Shown here: piece after piece, positions 48,751-62,281 of the stretch
Layout: every line of letters starts with the position of its first letter
How positions within the stretch are numbered: the stretch's first letter is position 1
The notes under the pieces: model-generated
What the model was told of the DNA's origin: nothing
What the model saw: only the letters and a program-made list of their open reading frames with translations
Databases searched by the model: none
Source of the DNA: Apostichopus japonicus
Taxonomy: Eukaryota; Echinodermata; Holothuroidea; Aspidochirotida; Stichopodidae
Direction of reading: 5' to 3'
DNA length: 64,000 nucleotides
NCBI RefSeq assembly: GCF_037975245.1
Contig: NC_092563.1
Coordinates: 24,088,960-24,152,959, forward strand
Made by a program: the position numbers and the translations under genes

Positions 48751-49545
48751 CATATGGTGCAAGCAAATGTCTACCACATTTAATATCATTGGGTTCCAAT
48801 TAATACATGTATATATACTGTATTTGGACACTACATGCCTTACATATATATAAAGCTTAGTTGGAATGACACTGAGTTACAAACCTAACTCAAAGGCTTT
48901 AACAAGAAGAAAGAGAAACAGAAAGCGGGCAAAAAAAAAACTTTTCTTGAACATCGAAGGATCAAAGTGAACTTAAAGTAGATGTTGGTACGAGCCATTG
49001 ACAATATGGCATGTGTATGTATGTCATTTGTGGTGTCCTGCATACCATTAAAGCATGCTTAATAGCTTACAGTGTATTTACGATGGGCCATTCCAGTAGT
49101 TATTTAAGCTCATTGTGATTGTTTACTTAAATTTCCAGTTGTTAAACTGCTCACTTGTATGCACATATTTGTTAAGTACAGTGCAGTGCAAACCTTTATT
49201 GCAATTAACAGCATACTTAATTATTTTGATAATAATAAACAAAGTTAAAAACTAGAGTCACTCTTTAAACAACTAGCTCTTTTATGTTCAAGAATTATGT
49301 ATATATTTAAAAAGCAGTTAAGTTTCTTTTCTAAACAATTGTTTACACATTGATTTGTTTATCATGGTCTCCCTGCACTATGGACTTGAAGTAGGTGCCA
49401 TAATCACCCCACTTCAAACACATGGGAACTACCTATGGGGTACACTGAAATCATATTATAATGGCCACTCAAGATGGAGAACTATACTGGCATTCATCAA
49501 TGCACACTTGTCCACTATGCAGGTCCCAGCCCGAGTTACTATCCA

Positions 49546-49920
49546 CTTAGGCCTAGGAGGCGGGGGGGGGGGAGGGGGGAAGGCTGCAGCCCCCAACCCA
49601 AAATTTTTGTGAAAATTCGGGCAATATGCTGAGAATTTTTCGGGCACCTAATGAAAGAAAACATAATTTGCAATGTGTTTTTCGATGGTTAAGCTGATAT
49701 TATTATGATCATTATTATTGTAAAGGCTTCCCCAATAATTATAACCAATATGGAAGGGTAATAACACGGCAAATGATTGTTTGTTATTAGCATGCGATGT
49801 AATAACCGATGCAAACCTATATAATATGCACATTAACATGTTGAACGCCCAGAGCGTGAAAAATGTTGGTTATATTTTTCGGGCTGCTGCCCCCCGAAAT
49901 CAATTGGGCTCCTACGCCTA
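49546..49920. mobile_element. Short hAT-like element (375 bp) in the zinc-finger intron
   Basis: The direct repeat TACTATCCA flanks the insert (49537-49545 and 49921-49929). The ends are TTAGGCCTAGGAG (left) and TAGGCGTAGGAG (right, reverse complement). Because of ambiguity at the right end, the duplication could be 7-9 bp. The interior shares TTCGGGCA words with the right arm of the middle nested element (27.07-27.32 kb). There is no coding capacity. Confidence 0.68.
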
Positions 49921-52615
49921 TACTATCCAGCAAAAGTGAGAAAACATAGGATCAATATATATATATAGACATTTTCATAGATTGAGATCATGTCGAGATC
50001 AGTGCTTCTCAAGTTGTCAATATTAGGATTACAAATATTTTTTTGATATTAATCTTCACACCTGATCAGCCGCATCAATAATATTCCAAATTTGGTTTAC
50101 TTGTTTGTTCAGGTTGTGCCAATGTCTCTAAGATGCTCACATGAAATTTAATAACTTTGTATCAAGGTATTAGATTTGATTTCTGTCAAAACCCAGGGGG
50201 GTCCATCATAACCCCGAAAGCCAACTGGCTTTCTAGTGATTCCTTGCACCAATTTTCTTGTATTTGCCAAGGGGAATAAACAGACCTTGTCTAGATTTTA
50301 ATAATGCTATTAATGTCCGAGAAATATTTGGAGAGCACTCTTGAAAACTTCTAGCAAGTTTAAGCTTGCTAAAAAATCTGTAGCCAATGCTGATGACCAA
50401 AACCGAATGTTCAGATACACGAAGCGAGGTTTTAGATATCTTAAGTAATTTCTCTGAGATAAAATGAGGATCATCAAGTTTAAGTTGTTTAGCATTTGAT
50501 TTGAAAAGATGGACAGTTTGGATCTGAAATTAAACAGAAAATAGATCAGGAAAGCTATAAAAAATCTCTTCCATCTATGATTCCAATCAAATGTTGTGGC
50601 ATTTTACAACTTTGGTGGCTGTGACGATTTATCAGTTATTCCATGCAGAGGATTACCTGTATTCAAAGGTTCTTTCAAATGTACTTAGTTAGATGCCACT
50701 TTTGACCAGACAATTTCACTTCATTGAGACTTGTCAATGAATCTGAATGTAAATCCTTTGGTATAGAATGCTATTACTGATTTAAAATAAGTACCGATTG
50801 TTCTAATTTGACATTTTTTTCTTTGGGGGGGGGGGGGGTGGGTTTTCGGTGGTTACCTACGATAAATGGGTACTGTCTGTCAAACTTGCCTACTCAATTT
50901 ATGTCTGACAGGCTATTACTAGCTGTCAAGTTTCATACATAATGGTATTAACAATAGCACATTATACAGTTATTGACAATTAAAAGTTGGTGGCTGATCA
51001 AAACGGGCTACGGTTGATGGCATACGCATGCAGTTAGTATGTGAACTTGTGTATTATAAACAGACTATAAAGGGAGATGGTTAGAAGCACAGGAAAACTA
51101 ACTGAACTAAGGATATCCTGTTAGTTTTACATTCAGAGATTGAATCATGTGGCTCTGGTATATATACTATATGCATGTTGCTGGACTGTCGACGACGTAC
51201 AATAAATTCATCATCACTCGAAGGATAAAATGAAGTATGAAAACAGACTTTACACTTTAGTTAATTTTGAAACCAATAACAAAAAATCCCTTCCACTACT
51301 TTCTCTTTCTGTATGCGCTTTATGCATTTTACTGAATTAAATGTAGTGAGTGTTAATATCACACTTTTACCAAAAAAAAATAATCATAATAAAGGGAGGA
51401 GGGGGGGGGGCAAAAGTTTTATTGAGCACTTTTTAATTAAAGAGAAAGAGAGGGATGGGAAAATCATAACCAAACTGCTCATCTTTTGCAGTAAGCCAGT
51501 GAAGCTAAATGTAATTCATTTATGACTACATTTATAGGAGGAGTAATGTTATATCAACAATATTCGCTTTTAAATGGGCTATGCAGAGCTATACATACAG
51601 TTAACACATATAGTGAATATAGTGTCATGATCAGGTTGCAACTTAGGCCTGTACGATAGAATATCTAAATAACCAGGACAGAGTCGTTACGGTCAATATT
51701 CAAGTTTATTCTCCAGTTCGCTCTGCCTGGTAAAAAGACCTGCCTATGTCCGTGAACAAGATGTATCGAAGAAATGTGATTGTTATGTGCACTTCTCAGT
51801 GACAATTAGCATTCCACTTGAGAAAAAAGCCCATCAAATTTGGCTTTTAAAATAAAGACAATCTTGCCATGAATTGCCAAGAGATGACAATCAAAATTAT
51901 AAATTGATTGTTAGGCTTCTGAGGTTATAAGGAGAGAACACAGGGTGAGTAAAGTTACATTTGGGGCAAGATGGCTTTAGGACTAAAATTTGTCAAATAA
52001 TATAGAGATTACACATGGACTACCAAGGGATGATTTTGTGAACAGCCAGTAAAATTCTTGGAAAGATCATTTGAGGGAGTCTTCTGGCTCATTCCCACTC
52101 TGGCTACAACATTGAAGTTTAAATATCAGCAAGTCCTTGAAATTCGCTTAAACTGCGACTTTTTTCAGTCTTAAAAGTGTTCCCCCCCCCCCCGGGTGTT
52201 TTGTTGTGGTTTCATCAGAATTGCATTTACATGCCTCTTGTATGTGAAAATTGTGTCAACACTGTTTTAGCCTGGGTTTATAAGGCATGTGAATCTTGTG
52301 GCCATTATAAAACGTGGCAGAGATCACATATACTGTAAGAGATTGACACATTGACCAAATTTGGGCAAAAGGGCCTATATCCACATAAAATATCCATGCA
52401 ATTTTGAAATAGTCAAAGGCTACCAAAAGTACTCTACAAAATGATTCAGCAATTCATACCAATAAAGGATCTAATAATATTCCACATCAGTGGCAGATTG
52501 GATGAAGCTTCTGCTGCTGCACCAATTTGCAGAGGTATAACATGTCCTCATTTAAGTGCCCTTTCCAACTTTACAACACATTTATTTATAAACGGACATA
52601 AAAAAAATATATACA

Positions 52616-52770
<155 letters not shown>

Positions 52771-53584
52771 CAAAGAAAAAATTGTACAAAATTATTTTTA
52801 AGTTCAACCTTTATTTGGAAAATTACCAAATTAATTGAACCGCATTCTTTTGGTGACTAAATCCAGAGTTACGTTTTTATAATTAGGCAAGCGATAACGT
52901 CAAACCTACGTCAATGTGATTCCCAGTCCTATAGACCCGGTCTTACGTAAACTTTTCACAATAGAGAGCGCCACAATGGTTCTCACAATAACCTCTTTGT
53001 TCTTTTGTGATCCCTGTTTCCTGTTTTAGGAACACAAAGAACAGCGGTCCCCTAACTGTTTAACAGTCCTTTGTGATCAGGTATGAAGAAAGATTGAAAA
53101 GAACAAAAGTCATTGAGAAAGGACCTTGTATCAAACTTTCCAAACTTGCAACAGAAGAAGAACAAGGGGGGGGGGGGGGGGGGAATCTTCAAAGAAAAGA
53201 CCTAGTTCCAAAGACTGCCACTTTTGATGAAGTCAAAAGATACCTGTTTTCTACAATCCAACGGTTCGGTCGCTTCTCGATAGAGAGTTAGGAACTGTTT
53301 AATCCAATAAACAAATTTAATTTTTTGTCCTTCAAACTTCACGTACCATTTTTGTTTCACAGTTTGCCAACCCTACATGCCCACATTCAAATTCCTGGCG
53401 CGATTTTGCTGAACAAAAGAAAGAGATTATCATACCTTGTACCTGATTCTTTCCTTAGACGGTCAGGAACGGTTTCACTAGATTTTAGCAGATTCACCAC
53501 AAAATAGCAAATACCTGTTTCCCCCAAATAGTGAAAAATAAATAGACATCTGCAAGCTTTGAGTGACCTGTAAGAGTGCAGTGA

Positions 53585-53590
53585 ACTTAC
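53585..53590 (-). promoter_or_regulatory. Second, distal splice donor of the two-finger exon
   Basis: ACAAAG|GTAAGTTC on the minus strand lies 76 bp beyond the main donor. Using it would add sequence with an in-frame TAA at 53642-53640, giving a protein truncated after the two N-terminal fingers. Confidence 0.45.
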
Positions 53591-53666
53591 CTTTGTCTTG
53601 CTTCTTACAGTTTTCTTTAACTACCGAAGAATCAGAAAGTTATTTTACAACGCTTTGTGTACTTAC

Positions 53667-54185
53667 CACTGAGTGGTTTGGTCTTTCCCTGGCGGCATTA
53701 GCAAGGTTTCCCGTACTGGACGACACTCTGCCGTTCCTGGTCTCGCCTGGTCTGACCTCTTCCGTGGAGTCCGTACTCTGTAGCGACTGTTCCCTCCCCT
53801 CGCTGCCCATCCGGTTAGCCATGCTCCACACCGGAGGGGAGTTGGTGTAGGAACCGGACTCGCCGAAACAAACCACGATACTCTGCGAGCCGTGGGCTGA
53901 ATCCAAGTGGCTAGCGAGTTGGGCGCGGTCCTCGAAGACGAAGAGGCACTGCTTGCAGAGGAAGCACCGCCGGGGGAAGTGCACCTCGGACATGTGACTG
54001 GCGATGACGTGCTCGTGGGGGCTGCAGAAGTTGCATAGTCGGCACTTGTAGACTTGTAAGATGTCAAAGTAGTTGCGGAAGTGTTGGAGCTGAGAGTCGA
54101 TGACCCTCACCTCCGTGCACGACTCTTGCTCCTCCCTGGTAGTACCCATGTTGGCCTGTTGACTCCAGGGAGAGCTCACTGAAAC
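53667..54185 (-). CDS. C2H2 zinc-finger protein, two-finger 5' coding exon
   Basis: This GC-richer exon on the minus strand is bounded by an acceptor (TCTGTCCTTTAG, exon base 54185; a second possible AG gives 54178) and a GTAAGT donor at 53666. It encodes two adjacent C2H2 fingers. Numbered from the ATG at 54149, finger 1 is Cys36, Cys39, His52, His57 and finger 2 is Cys65, Cys68, His81, His86, each C-X2-C-X12-H-X4-H. That ATG has an excellent context (AACATGG), so it may be the true start, giving 867 aa in total with the 3' exon. Alternatively the frame is open upstream to the acceptor and can join a candidate exon at 60372-60310. The closely spaced fingers suggest DNA or protein binding. 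The family is not recognised. Confidence 0.82.
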
Positions 54186-54801
54186 CTAAAGGACAGAAAA
54201 CAATAGGAATAAGAACAAATCAATTTGTTAATTAATTAGCACTGTATGTCAATTCACGTATATATGCATGTAATATAGTCAAAAAACAACAGAGAAACGT
54301 ATGTACGGTGTGTGCTTCTGGTACAGAGTACGACTTTTTGTAAGTGATTGTTTAAGTAGATTTGCCTTCTTTTACCTCTCTTTTTGCCACCAGCAAGTAA
54401 TTTGAAAAGTAAACTTAATGTCATTGCCATGGTGATCAACCGGTTGAAGAGCTCTACAGAACAACTCTTGTACATGAAATATAACAAAGTGTACAGTAAC
54501 ATGTACAGATACTGCACTTCAACAGAACTTTGCAAAACTGTTTAATCTCACAGCACCTCGGCGGCAAGCTGTACCTAGAGGATGTGAGGATTTGTAACTT
54601 CAAAAGGGCTCATGAATGCAACGCTCCCTTACTGTGGAAAATTTTCACTCTGAAATGTTTCAAATTAGCAAATTAGTTACACACACACAGCTAAGTTAGT
54701 GTAGGATTATTGCGTAAATTGGATCGATAGCACAAGCCACAGGGATCAAGTTGTCACAAAGTTCTAGCTTGTTCCTTTAATGAGTTCACCGTAAGGGCAA
54801 T

Positions 54802-54815
54802 GTTTCCCGGGTAAC
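54802..54815. promoter_or_regulatory. RFX X-box-like palindrome upstream of the two-finger exon
   Basis: GTTTCCCGGGTAAC matches GTTNCC-N2-GGNAAC exactly. It lies about 620 bp upstream of the exon with the well-placed ATG, a position where X-boxes act if a promoter is nearby. No promoter was identified. Confidence 0.35.
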
Positions 54816-57408
54816 GATCGTACAATGCACTTGCAGATTAACTCTATTAAAAGACTGTCCAATTAACACAGTTAAAGCATGACTGATGGAGTAAATTAAT
54901 TGTTCCTCACTGGATCGTAGACATTGAAAGGGGAGTTGCAGACGAGGAATAGTTTTAACCTAGTTAAGTGAGTTGAACCGTTACTTGTTGATCTGTGAAA
55001 CGTGTCATGAATTTAGCCGCTTTATGTAAATACCGCATGCATCACCTAATCGCCTACGTCATTTACTCCGTCTGCGGTTCATTCCTCACCAGGTGGGAAA
55101 CGAGCGGAGAACTATTAAGGGCTTGAAAGTAAATTTTGAACACAATAAATGAATTGAACTGTAACGGATTAGTCTTCTTACCTCCCTTTCCTAAATTACT
55201 GTATGGACTTAGTTAAGTATATGAGTGAGAAAGAGTGAGAGATGACTGAAGAGGTTGATGTGGGGGGTGGGTGGCGGGTTGGGTTGGGGGGAGGATGTCA
55301 ATTTTTATTTCCAAATAGCTTATGTTTAATGACACTCACTAAGAAATGGATGCTTTCTACTGAAAAATTCACTGCAGTTAAAATGATTCAAATTATGGCA
55401 CCATGCTGCATCTTACTGTAGCTCCCTTATCTAAACTATTTCTCATAGAAGTAGGATACCATCTCCCACCTCCCCCCCCCCCCCCAAATAGAACTCTAGC
55501 TATAAGAGCCTGATTAAAAGCTAGGTATAGAGGGAGCATCAGGGCACACAATATCAAACATCTTCTACTGTAGTATCCTTGCACACAATATCAATCAACT
55601 TATACTGCATTCCCATTAAGTTCTGTTCTTGTTAGCATACATACATTGTACTACAATATTATATATGCAGATTGTAGCTAGATCCTCGCAGGAAATTCTG
55701 CTTCTTTGCAATAAATTTATTATACTCATGTCACTCATCAGAATTGATGTAAACAATTTCAATGATTTCCAAACTGTATATAAGCCTCCCTTCAACTGTC
55801 AGTTTTGAAAGCACACAAAAGGATATTAAATAACACTGTGATACTTATCAGCTAATTTACATGTGAGACACTAGTGTGATCATGGTGTGCTTTTTTCATG
55901 TTCTTTTTCTTCTGATGAATTATGCCAAGTGTACACTGTGGGTATCAAGGGCAAGACCAGGCATGTGCTCAGGAATATAAGAGTGCCAGGAGGATTTGTG
56001 CGGTAGTGTGATCCACGTCCCGGGGCAAGGGTCTTAGGGGTGGGGCTACCCCCTACTCTTTGGAAAATCTGTGCAAATGAAGTATGCTTAGATTAGCAAA
56101 TGGTGTTATCTTTCTCTTATTCTGGCACTAAAACTTCTGTGCCAAGTATCCACCCATATTTTGGTAAAATCTGTGAAATTAATCATCAAGGAAAGTGCCA
56201 GGCAGAAATGTTTAAAATGCTGTTTGGTGCTGGGTGGCATTCACAACTGCCGGGCGCAGCCGCCGACCTCCACCGCACGGTATGAGCACATCGCTGCAAT
56301 ACTACTCTCTGCTAAAACATGTAGTACTAATAAAAGTATGTAGATAAAGTTCATACAGTTTGTACATGACTCAAAAAAAAACTGCATTCTGGTTTGGTTC
56401 TCCCTACAATAGCAGTGATCAAACATTATTGGAGACAGAGGAAATATTGAGTTACCCAATGACTTTCTATTGTTGAGAAGGCAGGTTATTAACCCAGTGG
56501 TCAGTGGTGGGTGCTTTATTTTAAACTTCAAGGAAGAGGATGGATATTGTGGATTTAAGTTTTCAAGTTTGCAGACTACAATCATGTTGTGCATGTGTGT
56601 TGTGCATTAATCACTGTTTCACTAAGAAGTGTAACAGGAAATGCAGAGTATGAAATTTTTTGGGTAAGAAAAATTTAAAAAAAAATTCTACACAATGACA
56701 TTGTTCTTTGATAGCTTGCCAAAATGGGCTAGGTCTATCAAAGCCATGTGCAGATAAAGTAAGGAATGTAAGCAAGGTTACAGCCCAGGTTGACCATGCG
56801 CCTTTGTTTGAGACCACGACACTGTTATATAATAGGTAACACCGAGTTTGACATAAGAAGTGTGCCTACGATACTTAAAGTAAGTCGTCAAAAGGTCTCT
56901 CATGTACCCTACTTGTTAGTCCCTGGTCATCAATCGGTAAATATTCAATCGGTCAGTAGTGAAAAGTATGCTATAATGTACTTAAAAAGCCAAGAACCAA
57001 CTACTCGTCTCTCCGGCCCTTAAGTAAGCAATCTTCTAAAGGTCAAGGATTATAGCAGTCAAGAGCACAATTATTTAATGGCTCCAAGTAGCGGCGGTTA
57101 AAAAGATCCCATCGGTCGGTTTGGTTAACTCCATGTCGATGATATTTAATACCAAAGGTGATGGTGGGACTCGCTCTGTTTGCCTTTTGTCACCTTTTTG
57201 TTGAAACAGACCCCAGAGTGTTGTCAGATAAGGTGTCTTTATGAAGTTTCTAATTGTGTTACAGGGGGATGAGTAAACTCATTTACGACTTAATTATCCA
57301 GTAGGCTATTAACGAGGACCTCCGTAGAGTTTTACACGTGTAGTAGTTGAGAGGTCTCCTGACTTACGTTTACGTAAATGCCACTGCAGATTAAACAGTC
57401 ATCTTTCG

Positions 57409-57436
57409 TCTTCATCATCATCATCATTATCATCAT
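57409..57436. repeat. (CAT)n repeat
   Basis: A short imperfect CAT trinucleotide run just left of the minisatellite. Confidence 0.85.
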
Positions 57437-57462
57437 CTTAAAGTAAAGACCTGTTACGTCAA

Positions 57463-57900
57463 AGCTCACTAAAACTCTACGCGCCTAGAAATTCAGGCTA
57501 TGAGCTCGCTAAAACTCTACGAGCCTAGAAATTCAGGCTATTAACTCTGAAAACTCTACAAGCCTAGAAATTCAGGCTATTTGCTGGTTAAATTCAGGCT
57601 ATTAGCTCACTAAAACTCTACGCGCCTAGAAAAACTAGCTCGCTAAAACTCTATGCGCCTATAAATTCAGGCTACTTGCTGGTTAAATTCAGACTATTAC
57701 TTGGTTAAATTCAGGCTATTAGCTCACTAAAACTCTACCCGCCTAGGAAAACTAGCTCGCTAAAACTCTATGCGCCTATAAATTCAGGCTACTTGCTGGT
57801 TAAATTCAGGCTATTACTTGGTTAAATTCAGGCTAATAGCTGGGTAAATTCAGGCTGTTTATGTCAGTCTATAACCTGGTTAAATTCAGGCTTTACCTGG
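57463..57900. repeat. Composite minisatellite
   Basis: Two unit types alternate. Type A is about 40 bp (CTCGCTAAAACTCTACGC, then GCCTAGAAATTCAGGCTA). Type B is about 20 bp (TGGTTAAATTCAGGCTATTA). They share TTCAGGCTA. A block of roughly 120 bp combining two A-type and two B-type units occurs twice (about 57600-57720 and 57720-57840), a higher-order repeat. Confidence 0.9.
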
Positions 57901-58015
57901 CTTTTAAATGCCAGTTCCATGTTGCCTTTTGCCAGTAGACGAAAGTAGAACTTGCATTTCTCTGCCAGCCCACATTAAGAACGAAACAGGATAACAGTCG
58001 TAAATAGAAACAAAC

Positions 58016-58165
58016 TGCATGATTCCTTTACCTGCAGTAACTCAAAAGTAGGAAGTCCTGTATTACTGCATGATTCCTGTACCTACAGTAACTCAAAAGT
58101 AGGAAACCCTGTATTATTGCATGATTCCTGTACCTATAGTGCATGATTCCTGTACCTGTACAGTA
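58016..58165. repeat. 51-bp tandem repeat
   Basis: TGCATGATTCCT recurs at 58016, 58067, 58118 and 58140, giving two full 51-bp units and a shortened one. Confidence 0.85.
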
Positions 58166-60309
58166 GCATATATAGTTAGCCCTGTATTATTGCTCATTAT
58201 CAGCATATGTTGATAGGCTGCTCCCATAGACCAGTACTTTAGTTTAGATGAGGTGTGCTGTGATTCAAGAAAATGCAAATGCGAGAACTTGATCTTATCC
58301 AATTACATTTTATTTGCACTTGCAATGTTTTAGCAAGTGGCTGAAAATTGTGACATTTCTTTCTAGGCCTGTCCTACAGTCTACACTACTTTTAGACTAA
58401 GTTTTCTCAAGTTAAAGTGAAGCTTTCTGAAACTACCACGCATGTAAATCCTAAACTGTATGATCTCTTCTAGGTGAGAGTAGTTAAAGATATAACATCT
58501 GCCTTCATGAGTCCAAAATATTTCTTTCTTAAATAGTTTCTCTTCTTTTTGTGCAGGTTTGTATATACATGTCACAAACATTCTAGATTTATAATGTCAC
58601 TTTAATGATTTCTTGAACTTAACTGCTACACTTTTATTTATATATAATTAGACAGCACTTGGAAAGAGGCGCTTTTGAACACGATAAAGTGCTGGCTAAA
58701 ATACAGCCGTTGTTAACACGGAGATCTCTAGACTCAAAAGGCTCCTGGTCTGATCGTACTCAGCAGTTAAACTTCCATGGCAACCAATACTTGGCAGTTA
58801 CTAGGATATCCATGTATGACAAGCACTATACTACCCAAAAATGAAAGTAATTAACTAAAGAACGAAGTACACTTTTTCTTACACAGCATCTTAGATGTCC
58901 AATCAGCTCATCTACTGTACATGCACACTAATATGCAGTTAAATAGTGCAGTACACCCACGGAGATTTTTTGGGGCTTTTCAAATAAATTAAATATTAAA
59001 TGTGCAATCAGTGATAGTACTGCAAGGATGACAAAAAGTATAAATAAATTAAAAACACAATTACTCAAACAGAACAATTGGTTACTCGAATGAAAATATT
59101 ATGGTTGTATTAAAATGTTAACTTTTTAGGGAAAAGTCTGAAATTCTGAATCATTTCCTGTTTGGAACATTTTCTGAGAAAACGGCGGTTTCAAAATTGA
59201 TCTAAATATTCCGAGGAGAGATTAGCTTTTTGAAGGATGAAATGCATGAGTGAGAGTCCACTGAATTTGAGATTCCATTGAAAATGTATCGGAATTCTCT
59301 GCAGGTGACAATTGTAAACACAAATATATTTACTTGGCCATGACACTTGACACTCAACTGAATGAGAAAGTATTGAGGATCTCAAAGTAATGCAGTTATT
59401 TAAAAGATATCAGAATAGAACCGTGAGCTTTGCTTCCGTACAGTGAATTCAGAATGATGTAATAATTTTTTCTGGACACTCAGAAATATACTTTTTGCTC
59501 TTGGTGGAAGAGCCTGGATAGGTGTGAAGGAGGGAAGGGGGAGGAGATAGGGATGGATTGAGGGATGGGCTTAAATTGGTTCCAACTAGAATATTCATAA
59601 ACAGTAGGATACTGTATAGAGTACTTCTGTACAATGTCTAGATGCAGAATGATATGATAACCAGCGCACACATCAGGTATCTACTTCATATTGTCATACA
59701 TGTGTCCAATACACTTCATGTACAAAGATCTAGATTTTAAACTGAAATACTGCACATGTAATCTTTTTTGGTCTTAGACCTGTGGGACTAATTCATGTCA
59801 CAATTAAGCCTCCCCCCCCCAAAAAAAAAAAAAAAAAAAAAAATCCATTTTTTTTATATGAATTATGATAGAGAAAAATGGTTCCAGGCAATTTTGAAGT
59901 ACTGACATAGAGTAATTCGAAATTACAAGGCATTGGACAATGTTTTAAAATTTAGAAACTGACATATAGTTATTAAATATCAAATATTACAGGCTTTAAC
60001 AGCTTTACAATGCTTTTCTTTTTAAACGTCTAAATACTTTACAGGTGAATATCATGCAAAGGAGGAAGTCAATTGAGCAATGCAATAAAAAAGATTTCTT
60101 GCATTTCTACGCTCAATTTTCGTACTCCTTCTTCTGTGAACAATGACATCCTGTGTGACTAATTTTCTGACTCATGTTTTGAGTAAAGTTAGATTAAAAA
60201 AAAATGAAGAGCTCTACAGAGATCTTTAGAATGGCAAGGTGATTCTTTTGTAGTAAAATAAACAATAAAACTGACAGAGTTTGGATACATTTATGAGTGA
60301 TGAGCTTAC

Positions 60310-60372
60310 CTGTCCCCCCAGCAACATCAGCACTGTATTCCCTCAGGGAACCGTCGCTGATGGTGAGCAGTA
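60310..60372 (-). CDS. Candidate small upstream exon of the zinc-finger gene (63 bp)
   Basis: On the minus strand a C-rich tract ends in CCACAACTCCAG (exon base 60372), and a donor ACAG|GTAAGC follows base 60310. Only one frame is open (LLTISDGSLREYSADVAGGT). The exon is phase 1 at both ends. Its phase-1 end joins in frame to the alternative acceptor of the two-finger exon (54178), giving a Val codon across the junction. The composition looks coding. It could still be chance. Confidence 0.4.
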
Positions 60373-62246
60373 CTGGAGTTGTGGGGAGACAGGTACAGTA
60401 AGCGAGGCAGCGAAGGTAATTAACTTTAACGCTAACAGGTCTGTCATCGATAACATAAACGACAGTGTGTAGATATGTCCACACAAGTCAAGCCGCACTT
60501 TCGCCAGATACAATAACACAAAGCAGATAACCTTGTCTACCATTATCATCGAATTAAAAACACCGATATAATTTGTCTCTCTGGTCTAAACATTTGGAAT
60601 GATAAGCGATTGCTCAGTTTAAGTCCCAGTAGAAAACTACTCAGCTCTCTAGATAAGTATGTAGTTCATAAGAAGTCTTTCTCTTATAATATTTTGGTCT
60701 ATTCTTTCCTTTTCTTTTATTCACGTCCTGTGACTTTTTTTTAATTTTTCATACTGACTGTAATTTTACTTGAACCAGTTTTGTACTATTTGATTTGCAC
60801 ATAGATCTAATGTTTTATTTAGTATTCCCCAATTTCTTCCGAGACCTCCGGGCTGTCTGTGTTAACATTTCCTGGAAATCTCGCCAATCTCACATGTTTA
60901 TATAAATCTAAAATATTTAGTTCTTGGATTGTTGTATAGTACTACCTACCAGTCTTGGCTCGGGAGACTTTATATATGTGCTTTTTGAATAAATTATGAA
61001 CAGTCCTTCAAAATATACTACTGAAATGAAATTCGATTAAAAGTACATAGTCTATGAAAATCTCGCTCGTTAGCGTGAACAATTTCCAAGTTCAGTTCAG
61101 TTTCTGAGATCAGTTTACATAAACAGTATTTTTAAACTCAGAGACCATTCAGAGACACACAACAAATTAAGCCTCCACATGGCGTGATCCCTTACTCCAC
61201 GAAGAATTTCCAACTATTTTGCTGCAGTTTTTAGCTAAAAAATGCAAGTGCTTTAAGAATCTATCAGTTGGCTAAATCACGTCCCCACTGGCATTTTCCT
61301 GAAGCATAGCACAAATTTGTTACTGAGCAGGCTTGTGGGAGCAGCCCACTGAGCCCAATAATATTTACTGATGATAAGTATTGATATGGGCTTACATATG
61401 TTGGCTTGCAAAGAACTCGTGTGAGGTTTTGACTGACGATTGTTAATACCCTTCTTATAATGTGAGATTAATGTTCTTAATGTCTATACTGCCACAAAAT
61501 GCAAAAAAATGCATTTTTTTCTACTGTGACAAACTGTGAATTCCACTGGCATTATTAGTCAGAAAAATACCTTGTTTTTTCGACCCAAATGTCTTGCAGA
61601 AAAAGCTATAATTCACCTAAGTCCTTCTGTTCATGTATATTTACTAACAATGATTAACACACATCTGGTTCCATTCTTCCCCATACTAAGTCATTAGATA
61701 TCTTTATTCACAAACTGTTTATCATTTTCCACATTTTGGAGATGTTGACAGATACTGGAGTGCACACTTTACTGCACATTGAAACTTTAGAAGGAACTGA
61801 ATTAATACTTTACATATGGAGTGCTCGGTTCAGTTCTCTAACATGTCCTTAGCATTGAAACTATTATAACTAAACACCACTTCGCAGTATATAACTCATA
61901 ATTCCAAAATATTTGTCGTTACTGTGCTTTTGATTTTATAATTATAAACGGAAACGAAAGTGAGGCTGAAGCCTTACGACTTCACCGGAAAGCTAACAAA
62001 AAGGCAATTGACCTTCTTGCTTGTATATAACTGAATTAACAGACTTTTCTTTGAAACTTTACTGGACTTTACAAGACCCTATTTATGGGATGTTCATCTA
62101 AGATGGAGATAAGTTCATTATTATTTTCCATACATGTCTTCCTAAATATGAAAATATTAAACTGAAGTCTGTAGTTTCGAGACTTAGTGTGGCTGCAGTA
62201 TTTTCTGGCAACCGAATAACTTCTTCCTATTGAACGATACTATAAA

Positions 62247-62249
<3 letters not shown>

Positions 62250-62280
<31 letters not shown>
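62250..62280. repeat. (TA)n microsatellite
   Basis: A short TA run. Confidence 0.9.

Positions 62281-62281
<1 letters not shown>

Larger units (their letters stand above)
54186..60309 (-). other. Upstream region or first intron of the zinc-finger gene
   Basis: No convincing coding exon is found. It holds an X-box palindrome, a minisatellite at 57463-57900, a 51-bp repeat at 58016-58165 and C runs. An open plus-strand frame at 58659-58844 looks slightly coding but has no supporting splice or domain signal. Confidence 0.45.

Noticed and set aside
58659-58844. Plus-strand 61-aa open frame with fairly coding-like composition
   Set aside because: No start context, splice site or domain supports it; it lies in the presumed first intron of the minus-strand gene.
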